Part shown: positions 43,401 to 52,432 of the stretch, piece after piece | Layout: each line of letters begins with the position of its first letter | Position numbering within the stretch: the first letter of the stretch is position 1 | Source: Sphingobium sp. | GTDB lineage: Bacteria > Pseudomonadota > Alphaproteobacteria > Sphingomonadales > Sphingomonadaceae | DNA: 64,000 nucleotides | Direction of reading: 5' to 3' | NCBI GenBank assembly: GCA_023266575.1 | Contig: JAHFPV010000013.1 | Location: forward strand, 1-64,000 | Made by a program: the position numbers and the translations under genes | Notes under the pieces: model-generated | The model's database searches: none | What the model was told of the DNA's origin: nothing | What the model saw: only the letters and a program-made list of their open reading frames with translations

Positions 43401-44570
43401 ATGAATTACGAAACCCAGGTCATGGCCGACTCAGCGGTCGTCATCGACGACGAGGATGCGCGCACGCGCAAGCGGCGGCTGTGGCTGGTCGCGGCGGTGA
43501 TCGTCGTGGCGCTGGTCGGCAGTGCCGTGTGGATTTCGATGCGGGGCGGCGGCGCGGCAGCGCCTGCCGTTACGGCGCAGGTGCCGGTCGTCACGGTCAG
43601 CAGTCCGGGCCAGTCGACCGTTGCGCGCACGGTGACCGCCACCGGATCGCTTGGTGCGCGGATCGACATGCCGGTCGGCGTCGTGGGTGAAGGCGGCATG
43701 GTCAGCAGGGTGCTGGTGCAGCCGGGCGACTGGGTCCGCGCCGGACAGGTGCTCGCAGTGATCGAACGGTCGGTGCAGGTGCAGCAGGTCAATTCGCTCG
43801 CCGCGCAGGTCGAGGTTGCCCGCGCCGACGCCAAGCTGGCGCAGGCGCAGCTGGATCGCGCCAAGGCGCTGGTCGGGCGCGGCTTCATCAGCGCGGCGGA
43901 CATAGACCAGCGCACCGCGACCCGTGACGCGGCCAATGCGCGCGTCAATGTCGCCGTCGCCCAGCTGGCCGAACAGCGTGCCCGCACCGGGCGGCTGGAC
44001 ATTCGTGCGCCTGCCAACGGGCTGGTGCTGACCCGCGTGGTTGAGCCGGGGCAGATTGTGGGGTCTGGCAGCGGCGTGCTGTTCCGCATGGCCAAGGATG
44101 GCGAGATGGAATTGCTGGCGCAGGTGGCCGAGGGTGACCTGGCGGTGCTGCGTCCGGGCAATAGCGCCATTGTGACTCCGGTGGGTGGCAAGGATAAGTT
44201 TGCCGGACGGGTATGGCAGGTGTCGCCCGTGGTTGATCCGCAGACGCGGCAGGGCATTGCCCGCATTGCGCTGCCCTATCAGGCGGCGATCCGGCCGGGC
44301 GGCTTTGCTGCCGTGACTATCACCAGCGGGTCGGGCAGCGCGCCCTTGCTGCCGGAATCGGCGGTGCAGAGCGATCCCAAGGGCAATTATGTCTATGTCG
44401 TCAACGGCAAGAATGAAGTCGAACGGCGCGCCGTGACCGTAGGTCAGGTGTCGGAGGCGGGGGTTGCCGTGACCAGCGGCATCACTGGCAATGAAAAGAT
44501 TGTGACGTCGGCAGGCGCTTTCCTGACGCCGGGACAGAAGGTCAAGCCGGAGCGCCTCAAGGCTTCGTAA
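43401..44570 (+). CDS. RND efflux periplasmic adaptor (AcrA/MexE-like)
   Basis: 389 residues. A cytoplasmic tail and one anchor helix (LWLVAAVIVVALVGSAVWI) precede the adaptor. VLVQPGDWVRAGQVLAVIE is the first half of the lipoyl motif, QVNSLAAQVEVARADAKLAQAQLDRAKAL a coiled-coil hairpin, and GRLDIRAPANGLVLTRVVEPGQIVGSG the second half. Pairs with the downstream permease (83 bp) to export substrates; an outer-membrane channel gene is absent here. Confidence 0.94.
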   Translation: MNYETQVMADSAVVIDDEDARTRKRRLWLVAAVIVVALVGSAVWISMRGGGAAAPAVTAQVPVVTVSSPGQSTVARTVTATGSLGARIDMPVGVVGEGGMVSRVLVQPGDWVRAGQVLAVIERSVQVQQVNSLAAQVEVARADAKLAQAQLDRAKALVGRGFISAADIDQRTATRDAANARVNVAVAQLAEQRARTGRLDIRAPANGLVLTRVVEPGQIVGSGSGVLFRMAKDGEMELLAQVAEGDLAVLRPGNSAIVTPVGGKDKFAGRVWQVSPVVDPQTRQGIARIALPYQAAIRPGGFAAVTITSGSGSAPLLPESAVQSDPKGNYVYVVNGKNEVERRAVTVGQVSEAGVAVTSGITGNEKIVTSAGAFLTPGQKVKPERLKAS

Positions 44571-44653
44571 AATATAGGTTGCGCCCTAGTGTCAGGGTGG
44601 CTGTGCGACGGGATGAAGGGACGGATTGCGTCCGGCGAAGGAAGCTGTAGCCC

Positions 44654-47600
44654 ATGAATTTTCGGAATATATCGGCTTGGGCCATTCGCAATCCGGTGAC
44701 GCCGCTCGTCATGTTCGCGGCGCTGTTGCTGGCTGGTCTGGTCAGTTTCAGCCGCATGGACATCAACAATAATCCCGACATCAGCTTTCCGATGGTCAGC
44801 GTCGTCGTCAGCCAGCCGGGCGCTGCCCCGACCGAGCTGGAAACCCAGGTCACCCAGCGGGTCGAGGCGGCGGTGCGCGGCATCAGCGGCGTGGATGAAA
44901 TCACGTCCTTCGTGTCCGAAGGCCGGTCGCTGAGCAACGTCCAGTTCGTGATCGGCACGCCGGTCGACCGGGCCGTCAACGACGTCAAAAACGCGGTCGA
45001 CCAGATTCGCAGCGACCTGCCCGACGGCATTTTGGAACCGCAGGTCACCCGCATCGACATTGATGGCGGGCCGATCGCCTATTTCAGCGCCGAAGCGACC
45101 GACATGACGCTGGAAGAGTTGTCCTGGTATGTCGACAATACCGTGGCCAAGCGGTTGCGGTCGATCAGCGGCATGGCGGCGGTCAATCGCGGTGGCGGCG
45201 TCAGCCGGGAAATCCGCGTCATTCTGGACCCCGCCAAATTGCAGGCGTTCGGCATCACCGCCGCGCAGGTCAACCAGCAGTTGCAGCAGGTCAACATCAA
45301 CGCGGCGGGCGGGCGTACCGAAATTGCCGGGGCCGAACAGTCGATCCGCGTGCTGGGCAACGCCGCCAATGCGCGCGATCTGGGCGCGACCCAGATCGCC
45401 ATCAGCGGCGGTCGCACGGTCAAGCTGGCCGACATCGCCGATGTGCGCGACATGTATGCCGAACAGCGCAACCTGTCGCTGATGAACGGGCGTCAGGTCA
45501 CCAGTTTCAGCATGGAAAAGGCCAAGGGCGCGTCCGACGTCACCGTCTATGACGAGGCGATGAAGGAGCTGGACAAGCTGCGCAAGGAAAACCCCAAGGT
45601 CACCTTCAAGCAGCTCTATACCAGCGTCGATTACACCAAGGACCAATATCATTCGGCGATGGCCGCGATGATCGAAGGCGCAGTGCTGGCGGTCGTGATC
45701 GTGTTCCTGTTCCTGCGCGACTGGCGATCAACGATGATTTCGGCGCTGGCCATCCCGCTGTCGGCTATTCCGGCCTTCTGGTTCATGGACATGATGGGCT
45801 TCACGCTCAACTTCATCTCGCTGCTGGCGTTGAGCCTGGTGGCAGGTGTGCTGGTCGATGACGCTATCGTGGAGATTGAGAATATCGTGCGCCATATGCG
45901 CATGGGCAAAAGCGCCTATCAGGCGTCGATCGACGCGGCCGACGAAATCGGTCTGGCGGTGCTGGCGACGACCATGGCGATCGTCGCGGTGTTCCTGCCC
46001 GTCGCGCTGATGCCGGGTATTTCCGGGCAGTTCTTCATCCAGTTCGGCATGACCGTGGTCGTGTCCGTCCTCATGAGCCTGGCGGTGGCCCGGCTGATCA
46101 CGCCGATGCTGGCGGCCTATTTCCTCAAGGCCCATGGTGCCCAGAGCCATGGCGAGGGGTGGATGATGGACCGCTATATGGACGTGCTGCGCTGGTCGCT
46201 CGATGAGCGCCGTGCCATCGCCCATCGAGCGCGGGGCGGGTGGCGGCGTTTTACCGCGATTTTCCTGGATCACCGGATGTGGACGGTCGGCTTTGGCTTT
46301 CTGGCCTTTGTCGCGACGATCATTGCCTTTGCGACCTTGCCCATGACCTTCCAGCCGGTCACCAATACCGATTTCAGCCAGGTGAAGATCGAGACTGTGC
46401 CGGGCAGCACATTGGCGCAGACGACCGCGATTACCCGCCGGGTCGCCGATATGCTGGCCGCCGACACCGAAGTGGTCGATGCGGCTTTTGCCGACATCGA
46501 AACCACTAACGCCGACATTTTCCTGACGCTCAAGAAGGATCGCCCGATCTCGTCAGTGGACTGGGAGCGCAAGATTGCGCCGAAATTCCAGACGATCGCC
46601 GACGCGCGGGTGAATTTCCAGTCGCAATCGGGTGGTGGCTTTGGCCGCGATATCATCCTGATGTTTGGGTCTGACGATCCGGTGAAGCTGGATGCAGCCG
46701 CCAACGAACTGGTCGCCGAAATGGCCAAGATCCGTGAGTTGCGCGCTCCGCGTGTTCAGGGCGACATGCAGCGGCCGGAGATTATCATCAAGCCGCGGCT
46801 GGACCTGGCCGCCAGTATGGGCGTGACTACCGCTGCATTGAGCCAGACCATCCGCATCGCGACGATTGGCGATATCGACCAGAACAGCGCCAAATTCTCG
46901 CTGTCCGATCGCCAGATTCCGATCCGCGTGTCGATTGCCGAAGATAGCCGCAAGGATATCGGCACCATCGAAAATATGCCGGTGCCGACAATTAATGGTG
47001 GATCGGTGCCGTTGAAGGTTGTCGCCGATATCAGCTTTGGCGCAGGGCCGACGCAGATTCGCCGCTACAACCAGATCCGCCGCATTGTCGTCGGAGCCGA
47101 CCTGGCACCGGGCATCGTCACCAGCCAGGCCAATGCCAAGATCAATGCCATTCCGATCATGAAGCAGATCAAGGAAGGCAAGTTGCAGGGCGTGCAGCAG
47201 ATTACTGCAGGCGATGCGAAGTGGCAGGGCGAGATGATCGAAAATTTCATCATCGCCGTCATTTCCGGCATTCTGCTGGTGTTGGCGGTGCTGGTGTTGC
47301 TCTACAAGCGGATCATGCCGCCCTTCGTCAACTTGGGGTCGCTGGTGCTGGCTCCGCTGGGCGGTGCGCTGGCGCTGCATATCGCTGGCCAGCCGGTATC
47401 GATGCCGGTGCTGATCGGCCTGCTGATGCTGCTCGGCATCGTTGCTAAAAACTCGATCCTCGTCATCGACTTCGCACTGGAGGAGATGGAGAAGGGCGTG
47501 CCCAAGTTCGAGGCGATCATGGATGCGGGGCATAAGCGTGCCCAGCCGATCGTCATGACCACGGTGGCGATGGTCGCGGGCATGGTGCCGACGGCCCTGT

Positions 47601-47818
47601 CGCTGTCGGGCGATGGTGCCTGGCGCGCGCCGATGGGCATCACGGTGATCGGCGGACTGATCCTGTCGACCGTGCTGACGCTAGTGATCGTGCCGGCGAC
47701 CTTCAGTCTGGCGATCGCAATCGAAAGCTGGGTCGGGCCGCGCCTGGGCCGGGGTCTGCTGACCTACAAGCCGGGCGACGACAAGGATGCGCCGGGGCAT
47801 GTTCAACCGGCGGAATGA
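44654..47818 (+). CDS. RND efflux permease (AcrB-like)
   Basis: 1054 residues, the usual size. Twelve transmembrane helices in two blocks with large periplasmic loops. LVAGVLVDDAIVEIENIVRHM carries the paired Asp of TM4 needed for proton transport. IAKNSILVIDFALEEM and PIVMTTVAMVAGMVPTALSLSGDGAWRAPMGITVIGGLILST are other conserved segments. Proton-driven extrusion of small compounds; specificity unknown. Confidence 0.96.
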   Translation: MNFRNISAWAIRNPVTPLVMFAALLLAGLVSFSRMDINNNPDISFPMVSVVVSQPGAAPTELETQVTQRVEAAVRGISGVDEITSFVSEGRSLSNVQFVIGTPVDRAVNDVKNAVDQIRSDLPDGILEPQVTRIDIDGGPIAYFSAEATDMTLEELSWYVDNTVAKRLRSISGMAAVNRGGGVSREIRVILDPAKLQAFGITAAQVNQQLQQVNINAAGGRTEIAGAEQSIRVLGNAANARDLGATQIAISGGRTVKLADIADVRDMYAEQRNLSLMNGRQVTSFSMEKAKGASDVTVYDEAMKELDKLRKENPKVTFKQLYTSVDYTKDQYHSAMAAMIEGAVLAVVIVFLFLRDWRSTMISALAIPLSAIPAFWFMDMMGFTLNFISLLALSLVAGVLVDDAIVEIENIVRHMRMGKSAYQASIDAADEIGLAVLATTMAIVAVFLPVALMPGISGQFFIQFGMTVVVSVLMSLAVARLITPMLAAYFLKAHGAQSHGEGWMMDRYMDVLRWSLDERRAIAHRARGGWRRFTAIFLDHRMWTVGFGFLAFVATIIAFATLPMTFQPVTNTDFSQVKIETVPGSTLAQTTAITRRVADMLAADTEVVDAAFADIETTNADIFLTLKKDRPISSVDWERKIAPKFQTIADARVNFQSQSGGGFGRDIILMFGSDDPVKLDAAANELVAEMAKIRELRAPRVQGDMQRPEIIIKPRLDLAASMGVTTAALSQTIRIATIGDIDQNSAKFSLSDRQIPIRVSIAEDSRKDIGTIENMPVPTINGGSVPLKVVADISFGAGPTQIRRYNQIRRIVVGADLAPGIVTSQANAKINAIPIMKQIKEGKLQGVQQITAGDAKWQGEMIENFIIAVISGILLVLAVLVLLYKRIMPPFVNLGSLVLAPLGGALALHIAGQPVSMPVLIGLLMLLGIVAKNSILVIDFALEEMEKGVPKFEAIMDAGHKRAQPIVMTTVAMVAGMVPTALSLSGDGAWRAPMGITVIGGLILSTVLTLVIVPATFSLAIAIESWVGPRLGRGLLTYKPGDDKDAPGHVQPAE

Positions 47819-47876
47819 TCGGGTAGCAAAACAACGCTTTGCCTGAACGAAACGGCGGCGTAACCGTTGGGGAGCC

Positions 47877-49142
47877 ATGAAGTTGCTCCGCGTCCCCCGG
47901 CCGATCGGCGAAAGCCTGCCCAATCCCTCGCGACGGATGCGGTTGCTGGCGACGGGCATGTTGCTGGCGATGGCGGCGCTGTTCATCGCTGCGCGCAGCA
48001 CCGCGCATCTGCACCCGGCCATCGGCTTCGTGCAGGCCTTTGCCGAAGCGGCGATGGTTGGCGGGCTGGCCGACTGGTTTGCGGTCACGGCCCTGTTCCG
48101 CCATCCGCTCGGCCTGCCCATTCCGCACACCGCGATCATCCCGCGCAACAAGGACCGTATCGGCGAGACGCTGGCCATCTTCCTGCGCGACAATTTCCTG
48201 ACCCCTGCCGTGGTCGCGCGGCGGATGCGCGGCATGGATGTCGCCGCCGCTGCCGGGCGTTTCCTCGCCAGCCCCTCGGCGGGCGACGGACGGTTGCGCG
48301 AGGGGGCGTCGCGGCTGATCGCCGATATGCTGGAGGCGCTCGACCAGGAACGGCTGGGCGGCATGGTGAAGGGCGCGATCGGCCAGCGGCTGCGCGGCAT
48401 CAATATCGGCCCGCTGGTAGGACAAGCGATCGAGGCGGCGATGCGCGACGGGCGCCATGCCCCGGTAATGGACGGCATCATCCACTGGGCGGACCGCACG
48501 CTGGAGGCGAATGATCACATGATCCGCCAGATGGTGCATGACAAGGCGGGCAAGGTGCTGCGCTGGACGGGGCTGGACGAAAATCTGGCCAATGCGATCA
48601 TCGACGGGCTGCGCAAGATGCTGGCGGAAATGGCCGCCGATCCGGGTCACAGCCTGCGGCTGAAGGCCGAGGAGGGGATGGCGAAGCTCGCCTTCGACCT
48701 CCAGTTCGATATCGAGATGCAGGCGAAGGCAGCGCAAATCCGCGACGAGATTCTCGACAATCCGGCGATGCAGCGCTGGATTGACGGCCTGTGGGAACAG
48801 GCGCGCAGCGGGTTGTTGCGCGCAGTGCGCGATCCGGGCAAGGCGATGGCCGGGCGACTGGGCGAGGCGTTGCGCCAGTTGGGTGGCACGTTGCAGGAGG
48901 ATGCGCGGCTGCGCCATGTCATCAACCGCTTCGTGCGCCGCGCGGCGGTGGGGGCGACCGCCACCTATGGCGACGCGATCGTCCGGTTGGTCAGTGACAC
49001 GGTGCGCGGCTGGGACGCGGGCACTATCACCAATCGGCTTGAGGGCGCGGTTGGCCGCGACCTGCAATATATCCGCATCAACGGCACGCTGGTCGGCGGG
49101 CTGGTAGGGTTGATCATCCACGCCATCGACACGCTGTTCTAG
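47877..49142 (+). CDS. DUF445 family membrane protein (YjiN-like)
   Basis: 421 residues. VQAFAEAAMVGGLADWFAVTALFRHPLGLPIPHTAIIPRNKDRIGETLAIFLRDNFL is the DUF445 hallmark; a membrane helix begins at residue 20, and the C-terminal helix VGGLVGLIIHAIDTLF follows a long amphipathic region. GGGGAGCC precedes the ATG. Unknown function; it does not look like part of the RND complex. Confidence 0.9.
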   Translation: MKLLRVPRPIGESLPNPSRRMRLLATGMLLAMAALFIAARSTAHLHPAIGFVQAFAEAAMVGGLADWFAVTALFRHPLGLPIPHTAIIPRNKDRIGETLAIFLRDNFLTPAVVARRMRGMDVAAAAGRFLASPSAGDGRLREGASRLIADMLEALDQERLGGMVKGAIGQRLRGINIGPLVGQAIEAAMRDGRHAPVMDGIIHWADRTLEANDHMIRQMVHDKAGKVLRWTGLDENLANAIIDGLRKMLAEMAADPGHSLRLKAEEGMAKLAFDLQFDIEMQAKAAQIRDEILDNPAMQRWIDGLWEQARSGLLRAVRDPGKAMAGRLGEALRQLGGTLQEDARLRHVINRFVRRAAVGATATYGDAIVRLVSDTVRGWDAGTITNRLEGAVGRDLQYIRINGTLVGGLVGLIIHAIDTLF

Positions 49143-49448
49143 GCTCAATCGACATTCAGCCCTGACGGCCTGCAAATGGCGGTTTCCCGTGCTTCCGGTG
49201 CTCACCTACTTTTAGTAGGCTGCGTTGAAACGAGGCACGTGACTCGTTTCAAGGGTCACGACAAACCACCATTTTACCTGCGATGGCCTGCGGCTCGGCT
49301 CGTCATCATCTGAATGTTGACCGGCTCTAACTGGTAAAAGCATAGCATCTGCGCGGCCTTAAAAAATGATGTTGCAACATATCATAGAAATATGATGTAA
49401 CATGTCATGTGCCGTCCAACAGCGGGCGGGCAGGAGAGGAGTCGGGCG
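49143..49448. other. Gene-free stretch with nested inverted repeats
   Basis: Within this 306-base gap lie CCTACT-TTT-AGTAGG (49205-49219) and TTGAAACGAG (49225-49234) with CTCGTTTCAA (49243-49252). An outer, imperfect pair links GCCTGCAAATGGCGGTTT (around 49169) and CAAACCACCATTTTACCTGC (around 49262). The structure looks like a branched repeat or RNA rather than a gene. Two further dyads at 49366-49408 belong to the tonB promoter region. Confidence 0.5.
49366..49408. promoter_or_regulatory. Paired dyad elements upstream of the tonB gene
   Basis: ATGATGTTGCAACATATCAT (49366-49385, containing the perfect palindrome TGTTGCAACA) and ATATGATGTAACATGTCAT (49390-49408) lie just before the tonB ribosome site. 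The AT-rich paired dyads resemble metal-repressor (Fur/Zur-type) or TetR operators, which suits a TonB gene. The binding factor is unknown. Confidence 0.45.
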
Positions 49449-50171
49449 ATGCGGATGAGCATGATGCAGGCAGCCATCGGGCATGGGAGAATAGCAGGTG
49501 CAGGCGAGAGGCCGACACCGTCGGGCTATCGCAGCGGCACCGGGTCGCCGGTTGGTATTGGCGGGGCGATCGCCGTCCATGCGCTGGTGATAGGGGCGTG
49601 GCTGCTGATCCCCAAGGAGGTGATCGACACGGTGTTCACCCCGCCGCCGATTGAAACCTATCCGGTGGAAGCCGACAAGACACCCCCGCCTGAACCCATC
49701 GAGCCGACGGTCGAGAAACCGATAAAGACTCGCCCGACCGAGCAGCAACCCACCGCTATGGACCCGATCGTGCCTGGCGCGCAGGGCGATCCGGTCATCA
49801 CCGGCGGCGCCGGGACGGGAGACGGGATTGATCCTGGCCCCACCATCATCTTGCCGCCCATCGATCCGCCCCATGTGCCTGTGCTGGTCGATGCCGGCAT
49901 CGATCCGCGCGCGCTGTCGCAGTTTCAGCCCGACTATCCCGGTGCGATGATCCGTCAGGGACTGGAAGGGGCGGTGACGGTGCGGGTCACAATCAATGCC
50001 GCAGGGCGCGTCACTGACATTGCAAGAATTTCGGCGACCGATGAGAGTTTCTGGATCGCCACCCAGCGCCACGCCCTGCGCAAATGGCGCTTCCGCCCCG
50101 CCACGCGCGATGGCGTACCAGTGGCGACGACGAAAACGCTGACAGTGCGCTTCACCCTGACGGACCGGTGA
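49449..50171 (+). CDS. Energy transducer TonB
   Basis: 240 residues from the ATG at 49449 (GGAGAGGAG upstream). An N-terminal anchor (GGAIAVHALVIGAWLLIP, about 40-57), a Pro-rich linker (TPPPIETYPV, KTPPPEPIEP), and a C-terminal TonB domain: YPGAMIRQGLEGAVTVRVTINAAGRVTDIARI through RKWRFRPATRDGVPV. It transmits proton-motive force to TonB-dependent receptors such as the one at the left end. ExbB/D are not in the window. Confidence 0.9.
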   Translation: MRMSMMQAAIGHGRIAGAGERPTPSGYRSGTGSPVGIGGAIAVHALVIGAWLLIPKEVIDTVFTPPPIETYPVEADKTPPPEPIEPTVEKPIKTRPTEQQPTAMDPIVPGAQGDPVITGGAGTGDGIDPGPTIILPPIDPPHVPVLVDAGIDPRALSQFQPDYPGAMIRQGLEGAVTVRVTINAAGRVTDIARISATDESFWIATQRHALRKWRFRPATRDGVPVATTKTLTVRFTLTDR

Positions 50172-50179
50172 CGCGCGAC

Positions 50180-50210
50180 GCCCATCTTCCCCCAAAAGGG
50201 GAGGATGGGC
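50180..50210 (+). repeat. Hairpin, family C-like short element
   Basis: GCCCATCTTCCCC and GGGGAGGATGGGC pair around an AAAA-type loop with one T-G pair. It lies just after the tonB stop, where it could act as a weak terminator or RNA stabiliser. Confidence 0.5.
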
Positions 50211-50260
50211 GTTGCATCACCCCTTTTGCATCCGGGCGCGGCCTGCACTATATGGACGAC

Positions 50261-50722
50261 ATGGCGATTTTTCCCCGTCCCGTTTCCCCCAAGAGCGCGC
50301 TTGGCGATCTGTGGGGCTATTTCCGCCAGCCGCGCCAGCATAAATGGCCGCTGCTGGGCGTTTCCATGGCGTTCACCTGGGTGATCGTCTGGACCTTCAT
50401 CACCGACGCCAACACCAACACCATGCCGACGCGCAACAAGATCATCTATGTCCAGAGCTGGGACGCGAATCGCAGCGATGCGGCGATCATCCTGCAACAG
50501 AAAATGGACCTGGCCCGGCGCGACGCCATATTGCAGAAAAATCAGGTGGAGATGCAGAAGATCGCCGATGCGTTCGGCATCGACTGGCGCAAGGATGAGG
50601 CGCGCAATACCGCCCGGCGCAAGGAAGCGGTCAAGCAGATCAACGCCATGCTCGACCAGCGACTGGTGAAGGCGGAGGCTGAGAGCAAGCCGGGCGCGCA
50701 ACCGGAAGTCGCCAAGCCCTGA
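50261..50722 (+). CDS. Single-pass membrane protein, unknown function
   Basis: 153 residues (ATG 50261; ATG 50252 is an alternative). FRQPRQHKWPLLGVSMAFTWVIVWTFIT is a membrane anchor near residues 23-45; the remainder is Asp/Lys-rich and helical, ending KQINAMLDQRLVKAEAESKPG. No strong SD, but CTATAT lies 7 bases before the ATG. Its stop overlaps a possible CTG start for ribD. Coiled-coil-like tail; family not recognised. It may be in the rib operon. Confidence 0.65.
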   Translation: MAIFPRPVSPKSALGDLWGYFRQPRQHKWPLLGVSMAFTWVIVWTFITDANTNTMPTRNKIIYVQSWDANRSDAAIILQQKMDLARRDAILQKNQVEMQKIADAFGIDWRKDEARNTARRKEAVKQINAMLDQRLVKAEAESKPGAQPEVAKP

Positions 50723-50757
50723 GCCAGACGTCGACGCCCGCCGCCGACCGGCGTTTC

Positions 50758-51711
50758 ATGGCCGCTGCCATCGCGCTGTCGGCGCGCGGGCGCGGGCTTT
50801 CTACTCCCAATCCCAATGTCGGCTGCCTGATCGTCAAGGACGGCCATGTCGTCGGGCGTGGCTGGACGCAAAAGGGTGGCCGCCCTCATGCCGAAGCGCA
50901 GGCGCTGGGGCAGGCGATGGAGCAGGCCCGTGGAGCGACGGCCTATGTGACGCTGGAACCCTGTTTCCATCTGTCGCCGCGCGGGCCGCGCTGTGCCGAC
51001 CTGATGGCGCGTGCCGGGGTGGCGCGGGTAGCGATCGCGCTGCGCGATCCTGATCCGCGCACCGACGGGCAGGGCGCGGCCTGGCTGCGCGAACGCGGCA
51101 TCACGGTGGAAATGGGGCTGCTGGCGGAGGAAGCTGCGCGCGCCATGGCGGGCTTTGTGCTGCGCCAGACGCGCGGGCGGCCGCATGTGACGCTGAAACT
51201 CGGCCTCTCGCTCGACGGGCGAATCGCGCTGGCCGATGGCTCCAGCCGCTGGATCACCGGCCCGGATGCGCGCGCCCATGCCCATGTAGAGCGGGCGCGG
51301 CACGACGCGATAGTGGTGGGCGGCGGTACGCTGCGCGCCGATGCGCCGGGGCTGGATGTGCGGCTGGCTGGGCTGGAGGATCGGTCGCCGCGCCGGATAT
51401 TGCTCAGCCGGGGCGATGCGCCCGATGGCTGGGAACGGATCCGCGCGCCCGACGAGATTGCGGCGCTCGACCGGGTCGATCATCTGCTGGTGGAGGGGGG
51501 CGCGGAAACGGCAGCTGCATTTCTGCGCGCGGGGCTGGTCGACCGGCTGCTGCTTTATCGCGCACCAATCATCATCGGCGCGGGGCTGGCGGGGATCGGC
51601 GACATTGGCCTGATGGACCTGGCCGATGCACATGGCCGCTGGCGGCTGACTGACCAGCGACGGCTGGGGGTCGATCGTCTGGAGGTTTACGAGGCGGTGT
51701 CGAGCGCTTAG
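50758..51711 (+). CDS. ribD: Bifunctional riboflavin deaminase/reductase RibD
   Basis: At least 317 residues. Deaminase zinc motif HAE (GGRPHAEAQAL) and EPC-x9-C in EPCFHLSPRGPRC, then reductase domain VTLKLGLSLDGRIALADGSSRWITG and LLVEGGAETAAAFL. It deaminates then reduces the pyrimidine intermediate of riboflavin synthesis. The conserved opening DRRFMAAAIALSARG extends upstream of the ATG, so translation may start at a CTG at 50719 overlapping the previous stop. Confidence 0.93.
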   Translation: MAAAIALSARGRGLSTPNPNVGCLIVKDGHVVGRGWTQKGGRPHAEAQALGQAMEQARGATAYVTLEPCFHLSPRGPRCADLMARAGVARVAIALRDPDPRTDGQGAAWLRERGITVEMGLLAEEAARAMAGFVLRQTRGRPHVTLKLGLSLDGRIALADGSSRWITGPDARAHAHVERARHDAIVVGGGTLRADAPGLDVRLAGLEDRSPRRILLSRGDAPDGWERIRAPDEIAALDRVDHLLVEGGAETAAAFLRAGLVDRLLLYRAPIIIGAGLAGIGDIGLMDLADAHGRWRLTDQRRLGVDRLEVYEAVSSA

Positions 51712-51727
51712 AGCCACTTAACAATTT

Positions 51728-51789
51728 CCGTTCGGTTCGAGCTTGTCGAGAACAGTGCGCGTCGTTCTCGACAAGCTCGAACCGAACGG
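51728..51789. repeat. Palindromic intergenic repeat, family A copy 5
   Basis: A perfect 26-bp inverted repeat: CCGTTCGGTTCGAGCTTGTC-GAGAAC on the left and its exact complement on the right, with a 10-base loop. It separates ribD and ribE. Confidence 0.88.
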
Positions 51790-51817
51790 ATGTGGTTTAT
51801 AAGGGCCTTTGCGTTTC

Positions 51818-52432
51818 ATGTTCACCGGCATCATCACCGACATCGGCACCATCCGCCAGGCGGAGCAACGCGGCGACCTGCGGCTGGTCATCGGCAGCGG
51901 CTATGACATGGCGTCGGTCGCGATCGGCGCGTCGATCGCCTGTTCGGGGGCGTGCCTGACCGTGGTGGAAAAGGGCGCGGACTGGTTCGCGGTCGATTTG
52001 TCGGCCGAAACCGTCGCGCGCACCGCGCCGGGCCTGTGGGCGCAGGGCGGCCGGCTCAATCTAGAACGCGCGCTCAAGGTCGGCGATGAACTGGGTGGGC
52101 ATATCGTCACTGGCCATGTCGATGGCGTGGGCCATCTGGTGTCGGCCACGCCGCAAGGCGATTCGATCCGGCTGGTCGTTGCCGCGCCTGCCGCGCTGGC
52201 CGCGGCGCTTGCGGCCAAGGGGTCGATCACGCTGGACGGTATTTCGCTGACCGTGAACAGCGTCGAGGATCAACCCGATGGCAGCGTCCATTTCTGCCTG
52301 AACATCATCCCGCATACGGCGGCTGAAACGACGCTGGACGCGCTACCGCAAGGGCGGACCTTCAATCTGGAGATTGATGTCCTCGCGCGCTATCTTGACC
52401 GGATGATGAGTGTTCGCAACCACACAATGTGA
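51818..52432 (+). CDS. ribE: Riboflavin synthase, alpha subunit type
   Basis: 204 residues. MFTGIITDIG is the diagnostic N-terminus; two lumazine-binding barrels follow (IACSGACLTVVEKGADWFAVDLSAET and ITLDGISLTVNSVEDQPDGSVHFCLNIIPHTAAETTL). The enzyme converts two lumazines to riboflavin and pyrimidine. ATG at 51818. There is no SD; TTATAAG lies about 14 bases upstream. Confidence 0.95.
   Translation: MFTGIITDIGTIRQAEQRGDLRLVIGSGYDMASVAIGASIACSGACLTVVEKGADWFAVDLSAETVARTAPGLWAQGGRLNLERALKVGDELGGHIVTGHVDGVGHLVSATPQGDSIRLVVAAPAALAAALAAKGSITLDGISLTVNSVEDQPDGSVHFCLNIIPHTAAETTLDALPQGRTFNLEIDVLARYLDRMMSVRNHTM

Noticed and set aside
17208-51789. CRISPR array from repeated palindromes
   Set aside because: Repeats are scattered, not regularly spaced, and lie singly in intergenic gaps with no cas genes.
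51712-51817. FMN riboswitch in the rib cluster
   Set aside because: The gaps before ribD, ribE and ribB are too short or are occupied by a repeat or operator; no conserved RFN stems could be recognised.
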